Assembly (NCBI GenBank): GCA_014379925.1
Contig: JACMKY010000650.1
Span: forward strand, 1-5,771
Direction: 5' to 3'
Length of the DNA stretch: 5,771 nucleotides
DNA from: Cytophagales bacterium
Lineage (GTDB): Bacteria; Bacteroidota; Bacteroidia; Cytophagales; ES-bin-26
Numbering within the stretch: position 1 is the first letter of the stretch; each line of letters opens with the position of its first letter. Both the position numbers and the translations under genes were made by a program. Shown here piece after piece: positions 1 to 5,771 of the stretch. The notes beneath the pieces are model-generated. The model was not told where the DNA came from. It saw only the letters and a program-made list of their open reading frames with translations, and ran no database searches.

Positions 1-2
1 GC

Positions 3-167
3 TTCGTGACCAACCGGGATCAAGTAAAGAAAGACAACGCAACCCGGGCCGAATTCGCGATTCCAACGGATAAACCCCGGAAACCCGCCATTGCGTACGT
101 GCGGATAGAAGCGGAAGATGAGCGCGGGGAGCGGGTGTTTTCCCAACCCATCCGGTTCAACGCGTAA
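3..167 (+). CDS. C-terminal end of an unidentified protein (5' part outside window)
   Basis: An open frame runs from the left edge to a TAA at 165-167 and gives 54 residues ending in FSQPIRFNA. It contains the stretch AYVRIEAEDERGERVFSQPI, which reads like the last beta-strands of a beta-sandwich or metal-dependent hydrolase tail. Similar endings, with an R/E-rich strand followed by 'sNPI' or 'sQPI', occur at the C-termini of PHP/CehA-type phosphoesterases, but this resemblance is from memory and weak. The frame ends about 110 bases before the next gene on the same strand, so the two could be co-transcribed. No start, signal peptide or catalytic residue is visible, so the function stays open. 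That it is a real coding tail is fairly likely, because the frame is clean and its composition is protein-like. Confidence 0.6.
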   Translation, partial: FVTNRDQVKKDNATRAEFAIPTDKPRKPAIAYVRIEAEDERGERVFSQPIRFNA

Positions 168-276
168 AGCTTTCAGCGCGTACCCGCCTCTCACGGAGTC
201 ACCTGTTTCAAAGTCCAAAGAAATGAAACCTAAAACAATATCCTCTAAAAGTAGACAAGCCAAGGCGTTGGAATCA

Positions 277-2898
277 ATGCCGCGGATTAGCTCGCAAAGG
301 CGAAGCCACCTGCTGGTCCCCGGTCTGGCTTTGCTGGCTTTGATCGGGCTGGGTGGCTGCGGTTCCAACCAGCAATCTTCCGAACCGGAAAACCGGCTGG
401 CCGAGGCACCCGACGCCTTTCCGGCGCAAGCCCAGGTAGGTCCCCAGCCGGACAGTACTTTTGTGGTGGCCACCTCCCAGATCATTGACCCGGCCGGGGA
501 AACGGTCGCTTTCCCCGGCCGGCCGGTCGATCTGGCCCTCAATGCCGCCGGAACGGTGGTGGCGGTGAAAAACAAGAATGACCTCGTTTTCCTCCGCGCT
601 GCCACCCACCAGATCCAGCAAACGCTCCCCCTGCCCAGCGGGGGGTTCACCTTTACCGGCATCGCCTGGAGCACCAACGGGGAAAAGGTCTGGACCACCG
701 ATACCAAGGGGTATTTGCGCTCGGCGAAGGCGACCAACGGGGTATTTGCCTGGCAGGATTCGATTCGGCTGCCGGGCCCCCAGCCAGCCGATGAAGACGG
801 ACCCTACCCGGGTGGTCTGGCGCTGGACGAAAAACGAGGGCATATCTACGTGGCTTTGAGTCGCAACAATGCCCTTGTGGTAGTGAATCTTGCCACGGGG
901 AAAGTGGAAGCGCAAATTCCGGTGGGGATTGCTCCTTACACCGTAGTCATTCAAGACGACAAGGCTTACGTCTCCAACTGGGGTGGTCGTCAGCCCCGGG
1001 CCGGCGATAAAACCGGTCCTTCCGGGGGTTCTTCGGTGGTTGTTGACCCCAAGACCGGCGTTGCTGCATCGGGTACCGTTTCAGTAGTGGACGTGGCCAG
1101 TCGGAAAGTCATCCGGGAAATAGCGGTTGGGCTGCATCCGGGTGGGATGGTATTGTCGGCCGATGGCGCGCAGCTGCTGGTGGCCAACGCCAACAGCGAT
1201 CTGATTTCGGTTATTGACACCAAGTCGGATCAGGTTACCAAAAGCCTGACTTCCAAACCCGCGCCGGAGCTTCCCTTCGGCAGCGCGCCCAACGCCCTGG
1301 CCATTGCCCCGGACGGGAAAACCCTCTTTGTGGCCAACGGCGGCAACAATCACCTGGCGGTCATTGACCTTACCACCGGCCGGGTAAAAGGGTTAATCCC
1401 CACGGGCTGGTACCCGGGGGCGGTGGTGCTATCCCGGGACGGGCGCCACCTTTTGGTGGCCAATACCAAGGGCGTAGGGAGCCGACAAGCCGGGTTGCGG
1501 GAACGGGGTTACAACTCCCACGATCACTCGGGTTCGGTCTCCTTCATTGCCGTACCCAATGCCGATACCCTGGCGCAGTACACCATCCGGGCCGCCACGG
1601 CGATGCGCTTGCCCAAGATCACCCAAACGCTGCCGCTCGATCGAGTGAAAGCGCGGATCGTTCCGGTACCCACCCGGCCCGGGGAAACCTCGGTAATCAA
1701 ACACGTGCTCTACATCATCAAGGAGAACCGGACCTACGACCAGGTTTTCGGTGACCTGCCGCAGGGCAACGGGGACACTGCCTTGTGTCATTTCGGGAGA
1801 AAGGTTACGCCCAACCACCACGCGCTGGCCGAAAAGTTCGTTTTGCTGGACAATACCTACTGCAACGGGGTGTTGAGTGCCGATGGACACCAGTGGGCCA
1901 ACGAGGGTTACGTCACGGATTACATCGAAAAAAGCTTCGGGGGGTTTGTCCGCAGTTACCCTTACGACGGTACGGATGCCCTGGCGTACGCCTCCTCCGG
2001 CTTCATCTGGGATCAGGTCCTGCGGGCCGGTCTGACGTTCCGCAATTACGGGGAATTCGTGCAGGCGAAAGTTGCGCCGGAAGGGGCTACCTGGCAGGAA
2101 GTTTACGACGATTACCAGAACGGAACCAACCGCGTAAAGATCCGGTCCACGACCCAACTGCATACCTTGGCGCCGTACCTTTGCCCGACTTTTGTCGGCT
2201 TTCCCAGTTCAATACCCGATGTTTACCGGGCGGGTGAGTTTATCAAAGAACTGCGGGCGTTCGAAAAAGCCGATTCCCTGCCCAACTTTATGATCATGCT
2301 CTTGCCCAATGACCATACCACGGGAACGCGGGAAAACTTCCCGACGCCCCGGGCGCAAGTGGCGGACAATGACCTGGCACTGGGACGGATCGTAGAAGCC
2401 GTCAGCAAAAGCAAATTCTGGCCGGAAACGGCCATTTTCGTGGTGGAGGACGACCCGCAGGCGGGACTCGATCACGTAGACGGACGGCGTACGGTGGCGC
2501 TTTGCATCAGTCCCTACACCCGACGAGGGGCAGTGGTCAGCACGCATTACAATCAAAACAGCATCCTGCGTACGATTGAGTTGATGCTGGGGCTGCCTCC
2601 CATGAGTCAGTTTGATCTGGTCGCCAACCCAATGGTGGACTGCTTCACCGACCAGGCGGACTTTGGTTCCTATACGGCCTTGCCTAACCAGATTCCACTG
2701 GACGAAATGAACCCCAAGGTTTCGGCTTTGTCCGGCAAGCAGCGGTATTACGCCCGCCAATCAATGGAACTGCCCCTTGACGAGATTGACCAGGCGGACG
2801 AAGAAATGCTGAACCGCATTTTGTGGCACTCCGTGAAGGGCTACCACGTACCTTATCCCGCGATGGCTCAAAACGATCGCGCAAAAACGGATCGATAA
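277..2898 (+). CDS. YncE-type beta-propeller / phosphoesterase fusion lipoprotein
   Basis: This is an 873-residue exported protein with two domains. Residues 1-28 form a lipoprotein signal peptide: basic MPRISSQRRSH, a hydrophobic stretch, then lipobox LGGC with Cys28 (codon 358-360). Residues about 60-435 carry YVTN/YncE propeller repeats, such as VSVVDVASRKVIREIAVG, LLVANANSDLISVIDT and LFVANGGNNHLAVIDLTTG. From about residue 470 to 790 lies a phosphoesterase domain (PF04185 type, as in AcpA and bacterial phospholipase C). Candidate metal ligands are Glu483-Asn484 (KENRTYD) and Asp725-Asp726 (EDDPQ). Ser534 in SADGH is the likely nucleophile, and Asp679-His680 (PNDHTTG) and His733 are probably near the site. 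The tail, with LNRILWHSVKG, also seems typical of this family. Family knowledge suggests hydrolysis of a phosphoester, but the substrate is unknown. The start is uncertain: ATG 223 adds 18 residues and has A-rich upstream bases; ATG 277 gives the more normal signal peptide. ATG 118 is unlikely because it overlaps the upstream gene. Confidence 0.93.
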   Translation: MPRISSQRRSHLLVPGLALLALIGLGGCGSNQQSSEPENRLAEAPDAFPAQAQVGPQPDSTFVVATSQIIDPAGETVAFPGRPVDLALNAAGTVVAVKNKNDLVFLRAATHQIQQTLPLPSGGFTFTGIAWSTNGEKVWTTDTKGYLRSAKATNGVFAWQDSIRLPGPQPADEDGPYPGGLALDEKRGHIYVALSRNNALVVVNLATGKVEAQIPVGIAPYTVVIQDDKAYVSNWGGRQPRAGDKTGPSGGSSVVVDPKTGVAASGTVSVVDVASRKVIREIAVGLHPGGMVLSADGAQLLVANANSDLISVIDTKSDQVTKSLTSKPAPELPFGSAPNALAIAPDGKTLFVANGGNNHLAVIDLTTGRVKGLIPTGWYPGAVVLSRDGRHLLVANTKGVGSRQAGLRERGYNSHDHSGSVSFIAVPNADTLAQYTIRAATAMRLPKITQTLPLDRVKARIVPVPTRPGETSVIKHVLYIIKENRTYDQVFGDLPQGNGDTALCHFGRKVTPNHHALAEKFVLLDNTYCNGVLSADGHQWANEGYVTDYIEKSFGGFVRSYPYDGTDALAYASSGFIWDQVLRAGLTFRNYGEFVQAKVAPEGATWQEVYDDYQNGTNRVKIRSTTQLHTLAPYLCPTFVGFPSSIPDVYRAGEFIKELRAFEKADSLPNFMIMLLPNDHTTGTRENFPTPRAQVADNDLALGRIVEAVSKSKFWPETAIFVVEDDPQAGLDHVDGRRTVALCISPYTRRGAVVSTHYNQNSILRTIELMLGLPPMSQFDLVANPMVDCFTDQADFGSYTALPNQIPLDEMNPKVSALSGKQRYYARQSMELPLDEIDQADEEMLNRILWHSVKGYHVPYPAMAQNDRAKTDR

Positions 2899-3103
2899 GC
2901 CAACGCTTGATTGCTTAAACGGGAAATGGTGGCGCACCGCGGCGGGCGTGATTGATCCGGCCCGGGCGTATCGTCCAAAGGGCGGACACCATGCTGATTT
3001 CTTACCCTAATCCCTTCACCGGGTAAATCGTGGTTCAGAGAGCGGTTTTTGGATTTGGCCAGCACTTGCGCTAACTAGCCGACCCAACCCAAACTGCCCG
3101 TCC

Positions 3104-4438
3104 GTGCCGCACCTCTACGTCCTGCTCCTGATTCTGGCCCTGAGCATTGCCTTCATTGTCTTCATGACGGCCCGCGTCCGGCTGAACGCCTTTTTTGTGT
3201 TGCTCATGGCGGCCATTGGCGTCGGACTGGCCGCGGGCTTACCCGCCTCGGAAATCCTGACTACGCTCAAGAAAGGGTTTGGCAGTCTGATCGAAGCCAT
3301 CGGGATCGTGGTGATCGCCGGCACGGTGCTGGGGGTGATCCTCGAAAAAACCGGTGCCACCACGCGCATGGCGGCGTACCTGCTGGCGAAGGCCGGGGAA
3401 AAAAACGCGGCCCTGGCCATCAGCCTCACGGGCTTTCTGGTCGGGTTGCCCATCTTCTGCGATTCGGGTTTCGTGGTGCTGAGCGGCTTGAACCGTTCCC
3501 TGGCCGGGCGTACCCGCACCCCCATGGCCGTGATGGCCGTCTCGCTGGCCACGGGCTTGTACGCCGTGCACTGCCTGGTTCCCCCGCACCCCGGCGTGTC
3601 GGCGGCGGCCGGACTGATCGGCGTGGATCCGGGCCGGCTGATGCTGGTCGGGACGTTGGTGGCCGTGCCCGGGGCGGCCATCGGGTACGCGTGGGCGCGT
3701 TTCCGGGGCAGAGACTACCCCCAACTTCCGCCCGATCCCACCCCGGAAACAGAACCGGTGGCCGGGACAAACCAACTTTCGGCCGGCCGGGCTTTCCTGC
3801 CCATCGCGGTTCCCATCGCCCTGATCGCCCTCAAGGCAGTGCTGGTTCCAGGCAGCCAACCCCCGGTGGGCGGGTACGCCCTGGTTGGTTTCGTGGGCGA
3901 CCCGATCGTGGCCCTGCTCATCGGCATTGGCCTGGCGCTGACCTTGGTCCGGAACTGGAGCGGTCCTTTCGTCAACGGCCTGCTGACGGAAGGCGTGGAC
4001 AAGGCCGGGCCGGTGCTGGCAATCGTGGCGGCGGGCGGGGCTTTCGGGGCGGTGCTGAAGGCCACCGGCATCGGCGATTCGCTGGGGCAGGTGCTGGCTC
4101 CGCTGCAACTGGGCATTTTCCTGCCCTTCATCATCGCCTCCGTTCTCAAAACCGTGCAGGGCTCTTCCACGGTGGCCATCATCACCACGGCTTCGCTGGT
4201 AGGGCCGCTCTTTCCCGAACTGCGCCTGGATTCCGACTGGGGACGCCTCCTGGGAACGCTGGCGATGGGGGCGGGTTCGATGATGGTGTCCCACGCCAAC
4301 GACGCCTTCTTCTGGGTGGTTACCCGCTTTTCCGACCTGGAGCCGGGCGTGACTTTCCGGGTGTACTCCACGGCCACCCTCCTGATGGGACTGCTCACCC
4401 AGGCAATCGTCTTTGGGCTGTCGCTGGTGCTGCGGTAA
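3104..4438 (+). CDS. GntP-family gluconate/organic acid permease
   Basis: This is a 444-residue, very hydrophobic inner-membrane protein of the usual length for GntP-family H+ symporters (GntP, GntT, DsdX, YgbN). Signature segments are visible in order: GLPIFCDSGFVVLSGL at residues 114-129, HCLVPPHPG at 156-164, QGSSTVAIITTASL at 352-365 and SHANDAFFWVVTRFSDL at 396-412. A polar Pro- and Glu-rich loop at about 203-228 (DYPQLPPDPTPETEP) divides two hydrophobic halves, consistent with about 12 membrane spans. The start is GTG at 3104. The frame is open back to a TAA at 3008, but no better start lies in between, and MPHLYVLLLILAL is a normal N-terminus for the family. No sugar-acid kinase, dehydratase or GntR regulator is visible beside it, so the substrate (gluconate, glycerate, a hydroxy acid or similar) cannot be decided. 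I leave the gene symbol empty for that reason. Confidence 0.95.
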   Translation: MPHLYVLLLILALSIAFIVFMTARVRLNAFFVLLMAAIGVGLAAGLPASEILTTLKKGFGSLIEAIGIVVIAGTVLGVILEKTGATTRMAAYLLAKAGEKNAALAISLTGFLVGLPIFCDSGFVVLSGLNRSLAGRTRTPMAVMAVSLATGLYAVHCLVPPHPGVSAAAGLIGVDPGRLMLVGTLVAVPGAAIGYAWARFRGRDYPQLPPDPTPETEPVAGTNQLSAGRAFLPIAVPIALIALKAVLVPGSQPPVGGYALVGFVGDPIVALLIGIGLALTLVRNWSGPFVNGLLTEGVDKAGPVLAIVAAGGAFGAVLKATGIGDSLGQVLAPLQLGIFLPFIIASVLKTVQGSSTVAIITTASLVGPLFPELRLDSDWGRLLGTLAMGAGSMMVSHANDAFFWVVTRFSDLEPGVTFRVYSTATLLMGLLTQAIVFGLSLVLR

Positions 4439-4591
4439 GGGGCGTCCTTCCGCGCCGGCTGATCACGTCAGCCCGGTGATTCCGGCGACGACGCCCAAAC
4501 CAGGTCGTTCGGTCTTGTTGCGTGGGTTAAGATTCCTTGCCAACGTTGATTTTTTAGCCGGACAACTCAATCGACAGCAGACCGGACCGGT

Positions 4592-4633
4592 ACCAGAAAG
4601 GCCGCCCGGGGAAACCGGAGCGGCCTTTCTGGT
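4592..4633. terminator. Strong bidirectional intrinsic terminator
   Basis: A perfect 14-base inverted repeat (ACCAGAAAGGCCGC at 4592-4605 with its complement at 4620-4633) encloses a second 4-base stem (CCGG, loop GGAAA, CCGG), with one unpaired A at 4619. The A-run on the left arm and T-run on the right arm (GAAAGGCCGC / GCGGCCTTTC) give the shape of a terminator that works in both directions. It lies 153 bases after the permease stop and 19 bases before the stop of the reverse-strand ORF at 4653. The uracil tract is short and partly inside the stem, so termination strength is an inference. Confidence 0.8.
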
Positions 4634-4652
4634 TGCGTCGTGGCGGGTAAGC

Positions 4653-4925
4653 CTACTGCTTTTTTGCCAGAACCGGATCGGAATTCTGGTCGGTTCCGAA
4701 CCCGTCCAGGTCGCTGTCTTTGTTTTTCAGCCCGTCGCGACGCCGGGGCGTTTCCCGGGCTTTCTGGTTGGTGTTCGTTGTGGCCCGTCGTTTTGCGGTG
4801 CTTTCGGCTTTTGCTTTTTCATGGCGTGGTAGATGATTACTCGGTTGTTGCGGGTCTACGAACCGGGGGCCGCGGGAGTTTTTGGAGACCGGCGTCAGTT
4901 GGGTGATTGGGTTACGGAAAAGCAA
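4653..4925 (-). CDS. Small, highly basic hypothetical protein
   Basis: The reverse-strand frame encodes up to 90 residues and ends in SDLDGFGTDQNSDPVLAKKQ. The middle is rich in Lys, Arg, Glu and Thr (HEKAKAESTAKRRATTN), with no hydrophobic segment, so it would be soluble and probably disordered. The only start in this frame is TTG at 4925, and the first 33 residues look unconvincing. A better-looking start, ATGAAAAAGCAAAAGCCG at 4822, lies in a neighbouring frame and gives a 31-residue basic peptide that stops at 4727. The true product may therefore be shorter, or the gene may be frameshifted near 4730. A strong terminator just beyond the stop codon supports a transcribed gene here. I do not recognise the family. 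Confidence 0.4.
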   Translation of the reverse strand: MLFRNPITQLTPVSKNSRGPRFVDPQQPSNHLPRHEKAKAESTAKRRATTNTNQKARETPRRRDGLKNKDSDLDGFGTDQNSDPVLAKKQ

Positions 4926-5044
4926 GGCTTGGGATCCGACTTACGGTTGCACCCGGTGGCAACGGTCCCGTGAGAGAGCATGGAGGATTTTGGATCGGCT
5001 TCCGCGGTTCAAACGGCAGGCAGATTGGAACGTTTTGAATTTTG

Positions 5045-5058
5045 TAGGACTTACGCAA
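5045..5058 (+). repeat. Left terminal inverted repeat of the MITE-like element
   Basis: TAGGACTTACGCAA is the exact reverse complement of 5340-5353. The match does not continue inward (AGCACTT here against CATGCCC from the other end), which fixes the inner edge of the repeat. Confidence 0.75.
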
Positions 5059-5138
5059 AGCACTTCCAAATCTTCCAAAAGGCAGGGTCTTACCCTCGCT
5101 TGTCAAATGGCCACTATCCTCCTTAAACCCTATCGGGC

Positions 5139-5159
5139 TTCGTAGTTCGTAGTTCGACT
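5139..5159 (+). repeat. Short 7-base tandem repeat
   Basis: TTCGTAG occurs twice in succession (5139-5145 and 5146-5152) and is followed by a partial third copy, TTCGACT. The third copy runs directly into the palindromic CGCTCA region, so slippage at the edge of a REP-like unit is a likely origin. Confidence 0.6.
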
Positions 5160-5170
5160 GCGCTCACTAT

Positions 5171-5219
5171 CGCTCAGCCTGACTTAACCCCAATAAGGAG
5201 TAAGTTGTCAGGCTGAGCG
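5171..5219. repeat. REP-like palindrome (CGCTCAGCCTGAC core)
   Basis: CGCTCAGCCTGAC at 5171-5183 is perfectly complementary to GTCAGGCTGAGCG at 5207-5219, with a 23-base loop, so the region can fold into a 13-base-pair hairpin. Just upstream, CGCTCA occurs an extra time (5161-5166), making a direct duplication CGCTCA-CTAT-CGCTCA. The core with the preceding TTCGACT resembles dispersed intergenic repeats I recall from Bacteroidota genomes; the copy number in this genome cannot be seen from the window. Confidence 0.65.
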
Positions 5220-5220
5220 G

Positions 5221-5314
5221 AGCGGTCCGCCGCTGCGGTCGACGCCCGGTTGAATTTAAAGTGGGGAGATAGGTAATTTCCGTCTAAATTTAACAACCGC
5301 CGCGGCGGACCGCT
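5221..5314. repeat. 21-base inverted repeat around an AT-rich loop
   Basis: Bases 5221-5241 pair with 5294-5314 at 19 of 21 positions. The outer 13 bases (AGCGGTCCGCCGC) are perfect, and the mismatches are at 5234 and 5240. The loop is AT-rich and carries a further imperfect inverted pair (TTGAATTTAAAG against CTAAATTTAACAA), so the whole segment can form a long stem or a cruciform. Confidence 0.7.
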
Positions 5315-5339
5315 TCATCCTGGAGGGGGTTAGGGCATG

Positions 5340-5353
5340 TTGCGTAAGTCCTA
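5340..5353 (-). repeat. Right terminal inverted repeat of the MITE-like element
   Basis: TTGCGTAAGTCCTA is the exact reverse complement of 5045-5058. It ends 27 bases before the possible promoter of the AraC-type regulator. Confidence 0.75.
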
Positions 5354-5379
5354 TTTCGAAAGAAATCAAAAAAGAGCGA

Positions 5380-5410
5380 TTGACTATCTAGGCGCGATTG
5401 GCTAGCTTGG
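5380..5410 (+). promoter_or_regulatory. Candidate promoter of the AraC-type regulator gene
   Basis: TTG at 5380-5382 is followed after 20 bases by TAGCTTGG at 5403-5410, one mismatch from the Bacteroidota -7 consensus TAnnTTTG with its usual upstream TTG box. The same bases also read as TTGACT, a 17-base spacer and TAGCTT, a loose sigma70-like arrangement. The ATG lies 33 bases downstream. This is a motif match only. Confidence 0.35.
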
Positions 5411-5443
5411 GAAAGCATTGCCTCTCCTCCCGCCGTCTTGACC

Positions 5444-5771
5444 ATGACGCTCTCTCCCTTGGATCTGTTTATTTTGTTGGGCACGCTGCAAGGCGTCATT
5501 CTGGCCGCATTGCTGTGGTTCAACCCGAAGGGCACGCGGCTGGCCAACCGGCTGCTGGCCGGACTGATGGCCTTACTAGCTTCCGCCTGTCTGGCCGTCG
5601 GCATCCCCGTCGCCAACTCCTGGATCAGTTGGATGCTGGATGTGGTGCCGCTGGTCAGCGTGATGCCCATCGGCCCCATCCTTCTGTTCTACACCAAGGC
5701 CTTGCTTGACCCTTCCTTCCGGCTGGGCCGCCGTGAACGGCTACATTTTCTGCCGGTCCTACATTGGCTCA
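5444..5771 (+). CDS. Membrane-anchored AraC-family transcriptional regulator (N-terminal part)
   Basis: The ATG at 5444 opens a frame that runs off the window after 109 residues. The start LSPLDLFILLGTLQGVILAA, followed by a basic segment (NPKGTRLANRLLAG), two more hydrophobic stretches (about residues 40-57 and 64-86) and LLDPSFRLGRRERLHFLP, matches my memory of the N-terminal membrane domain of Bacteroidota regulators. Those proteins carry several helices and end in a cytoplasmic AraC-type helix-turn-helix. In the family, the membrane part probably senses a signal and the C-terminal domain binds DNA. The DNA-binding domain is outside the window, so the regulator call rests on the N-terminus alone. 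No Shine-Dalgarno sequence is evident, which is usual in this phylum. Its target genes cannot be inferred from this window. Confidence 0.8.
   Translation, partial: MTLSPLDLFILLGTLQGVILAALLWFNPKGTRLANRLLAGLMALLASACLAVGIPVANSWISWMLDVVPLVSVMPIGPILLFYTKALLDPSFRLGRRERLHFLPVLHWL

Larger units (their letters stand above)
5045..5353. mobile_element. MITE-like non-autonomous transposable element
   Basis: Perfect 14-base inverted repeats TAGGACTTACGCAA (5045-5058) and TTGCGTAAGTCCTA (5340-5353) bound a 309-base segment with no convincing coding frame. If the outer TA on each side is the duplicated target, the element proper is 5047-5351 (305 bases) with 12-base termini beginning GGACTTACGCAA. A TA target is typical of IS630/Tc1-mariner and some IS5-family elements. 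The GGACTTACGCA terminus resembles IS ends I recall from cyanobacteria and Bacteroidota, but that is unverified. Inside lie two nested palindromes and a short tandem repeat. No transposase is present, so movement would need an enzyme supplied by a related full-length element. Confidence 0.65.

Noticed and set aside
2981..2990. Small inverted repeat GTCC...GGAC and AAGC...GCTT pairs in the gap after the lipoprotein gene
   Set aside because: Stems are only 4 bases, with no T-run, which is expected by chance in GC-rich DNA.
3239..4294. Long reverse-strand open frame opposite the permease
   Set aside because: Its product is rich in His, Gly, Arg and Gln with no hydrophobic core, as expected for the antisense of a GC-rich membrane protein gene.
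4455..4476. Hairpin just after the permease stop (GGCTGA-TCACG-TCAGCC, extendable with one bulge)
   Set aside because: The stem is short and is followed by GTGATTCCGG rather than a T-run, so it is not a convincing terminator; the stronger hairpin at 4592-4633 is preferred.
5000..5030. tRNA T-arm-like string GCGGTTCAAACGG
   Set aside because: The flanking bases do not form the T-stem and no acceptor or anticodon stem can be drawn around it.
4882..5145. Forward open frame of about 87 codons overlapping the left end of the repeat element
   Set aside because: It crosses the terminal inverted repeat, starts with a non-ATG codon and has no recognisable motif; it is most likely chance.
5398..5709. 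Forward open frame of 103 codons near the right end
   Set aside because: It is in another frame over the AraC-type gene, whose own translation is strongly family-like; the Arg/Gly/His-rich product is typical of a shadow frame.

Overview
The window looks like chromosomal DNA of a fairly GC-rich member of the Bacteroidota, probably a Cytophagales/Spirosoma-like bacterium. Three things suggest this: an N-terminal membrane domain typical of the Bacteroidota 'membrane AraC' regulators, a YncE-propeller/phosphoesterase lipoprotein of a kind common in that phylum, and palindromes built on a CGCTCAGCCTGAC core that I recall as common in Bacteroidota intergenic DNA. The taxon is inferred from content, not from a database match.

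Layout from left to right. (1) Bases 3-167 hold the last 54 codons of a forward gene whose body lies outside the window. (2) Bases 277-2898 (or from 223) encode a large lipoprotein that joins a YncE-type beta-propeller to a phosphoesterase (AcpA/phospholipase C-like) domain. (3) A 205-base gap (2899-3103), in which I see no convincing promoter or terminator, leads to a GntP-family gluconate/organic acid permease at 3104-4438 with a GTG start. (4) A strong, nearly symmetrical hairpin terminator (4592-4633) follows. A small, very basic reverse-strand ORF ends 20 bases beyond it at 4653, so the hairpin probably serves converging transcription from both sides. (5) Bases 4926-5044 show nothing I can assign. 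(6) Bases 5045-5353 form a compact transposon-like element without a coding region: perfect 14-base terminal inverted repeats, TA at both outer ends, and nested palindromes inside. (7) A candidate promoter at 5380-5410 leads to the start of a membrane-anchored AraC-family regulator (5444 onward), cut by the window end.

The genes do not form an obvious single pathway. The propeller-phosphatase acts outside the inner membrane, the permease imports a sugar acid or similar anion, and the regulator is probably a separate transcription unit. No CRISPR array, tRNA, rRNA, phage gene or recognisable defence system is visible. The most unusual parts are the MITE-like element next to the regulator and the small reverse-strand ORF, which reads plausibly in two frames.
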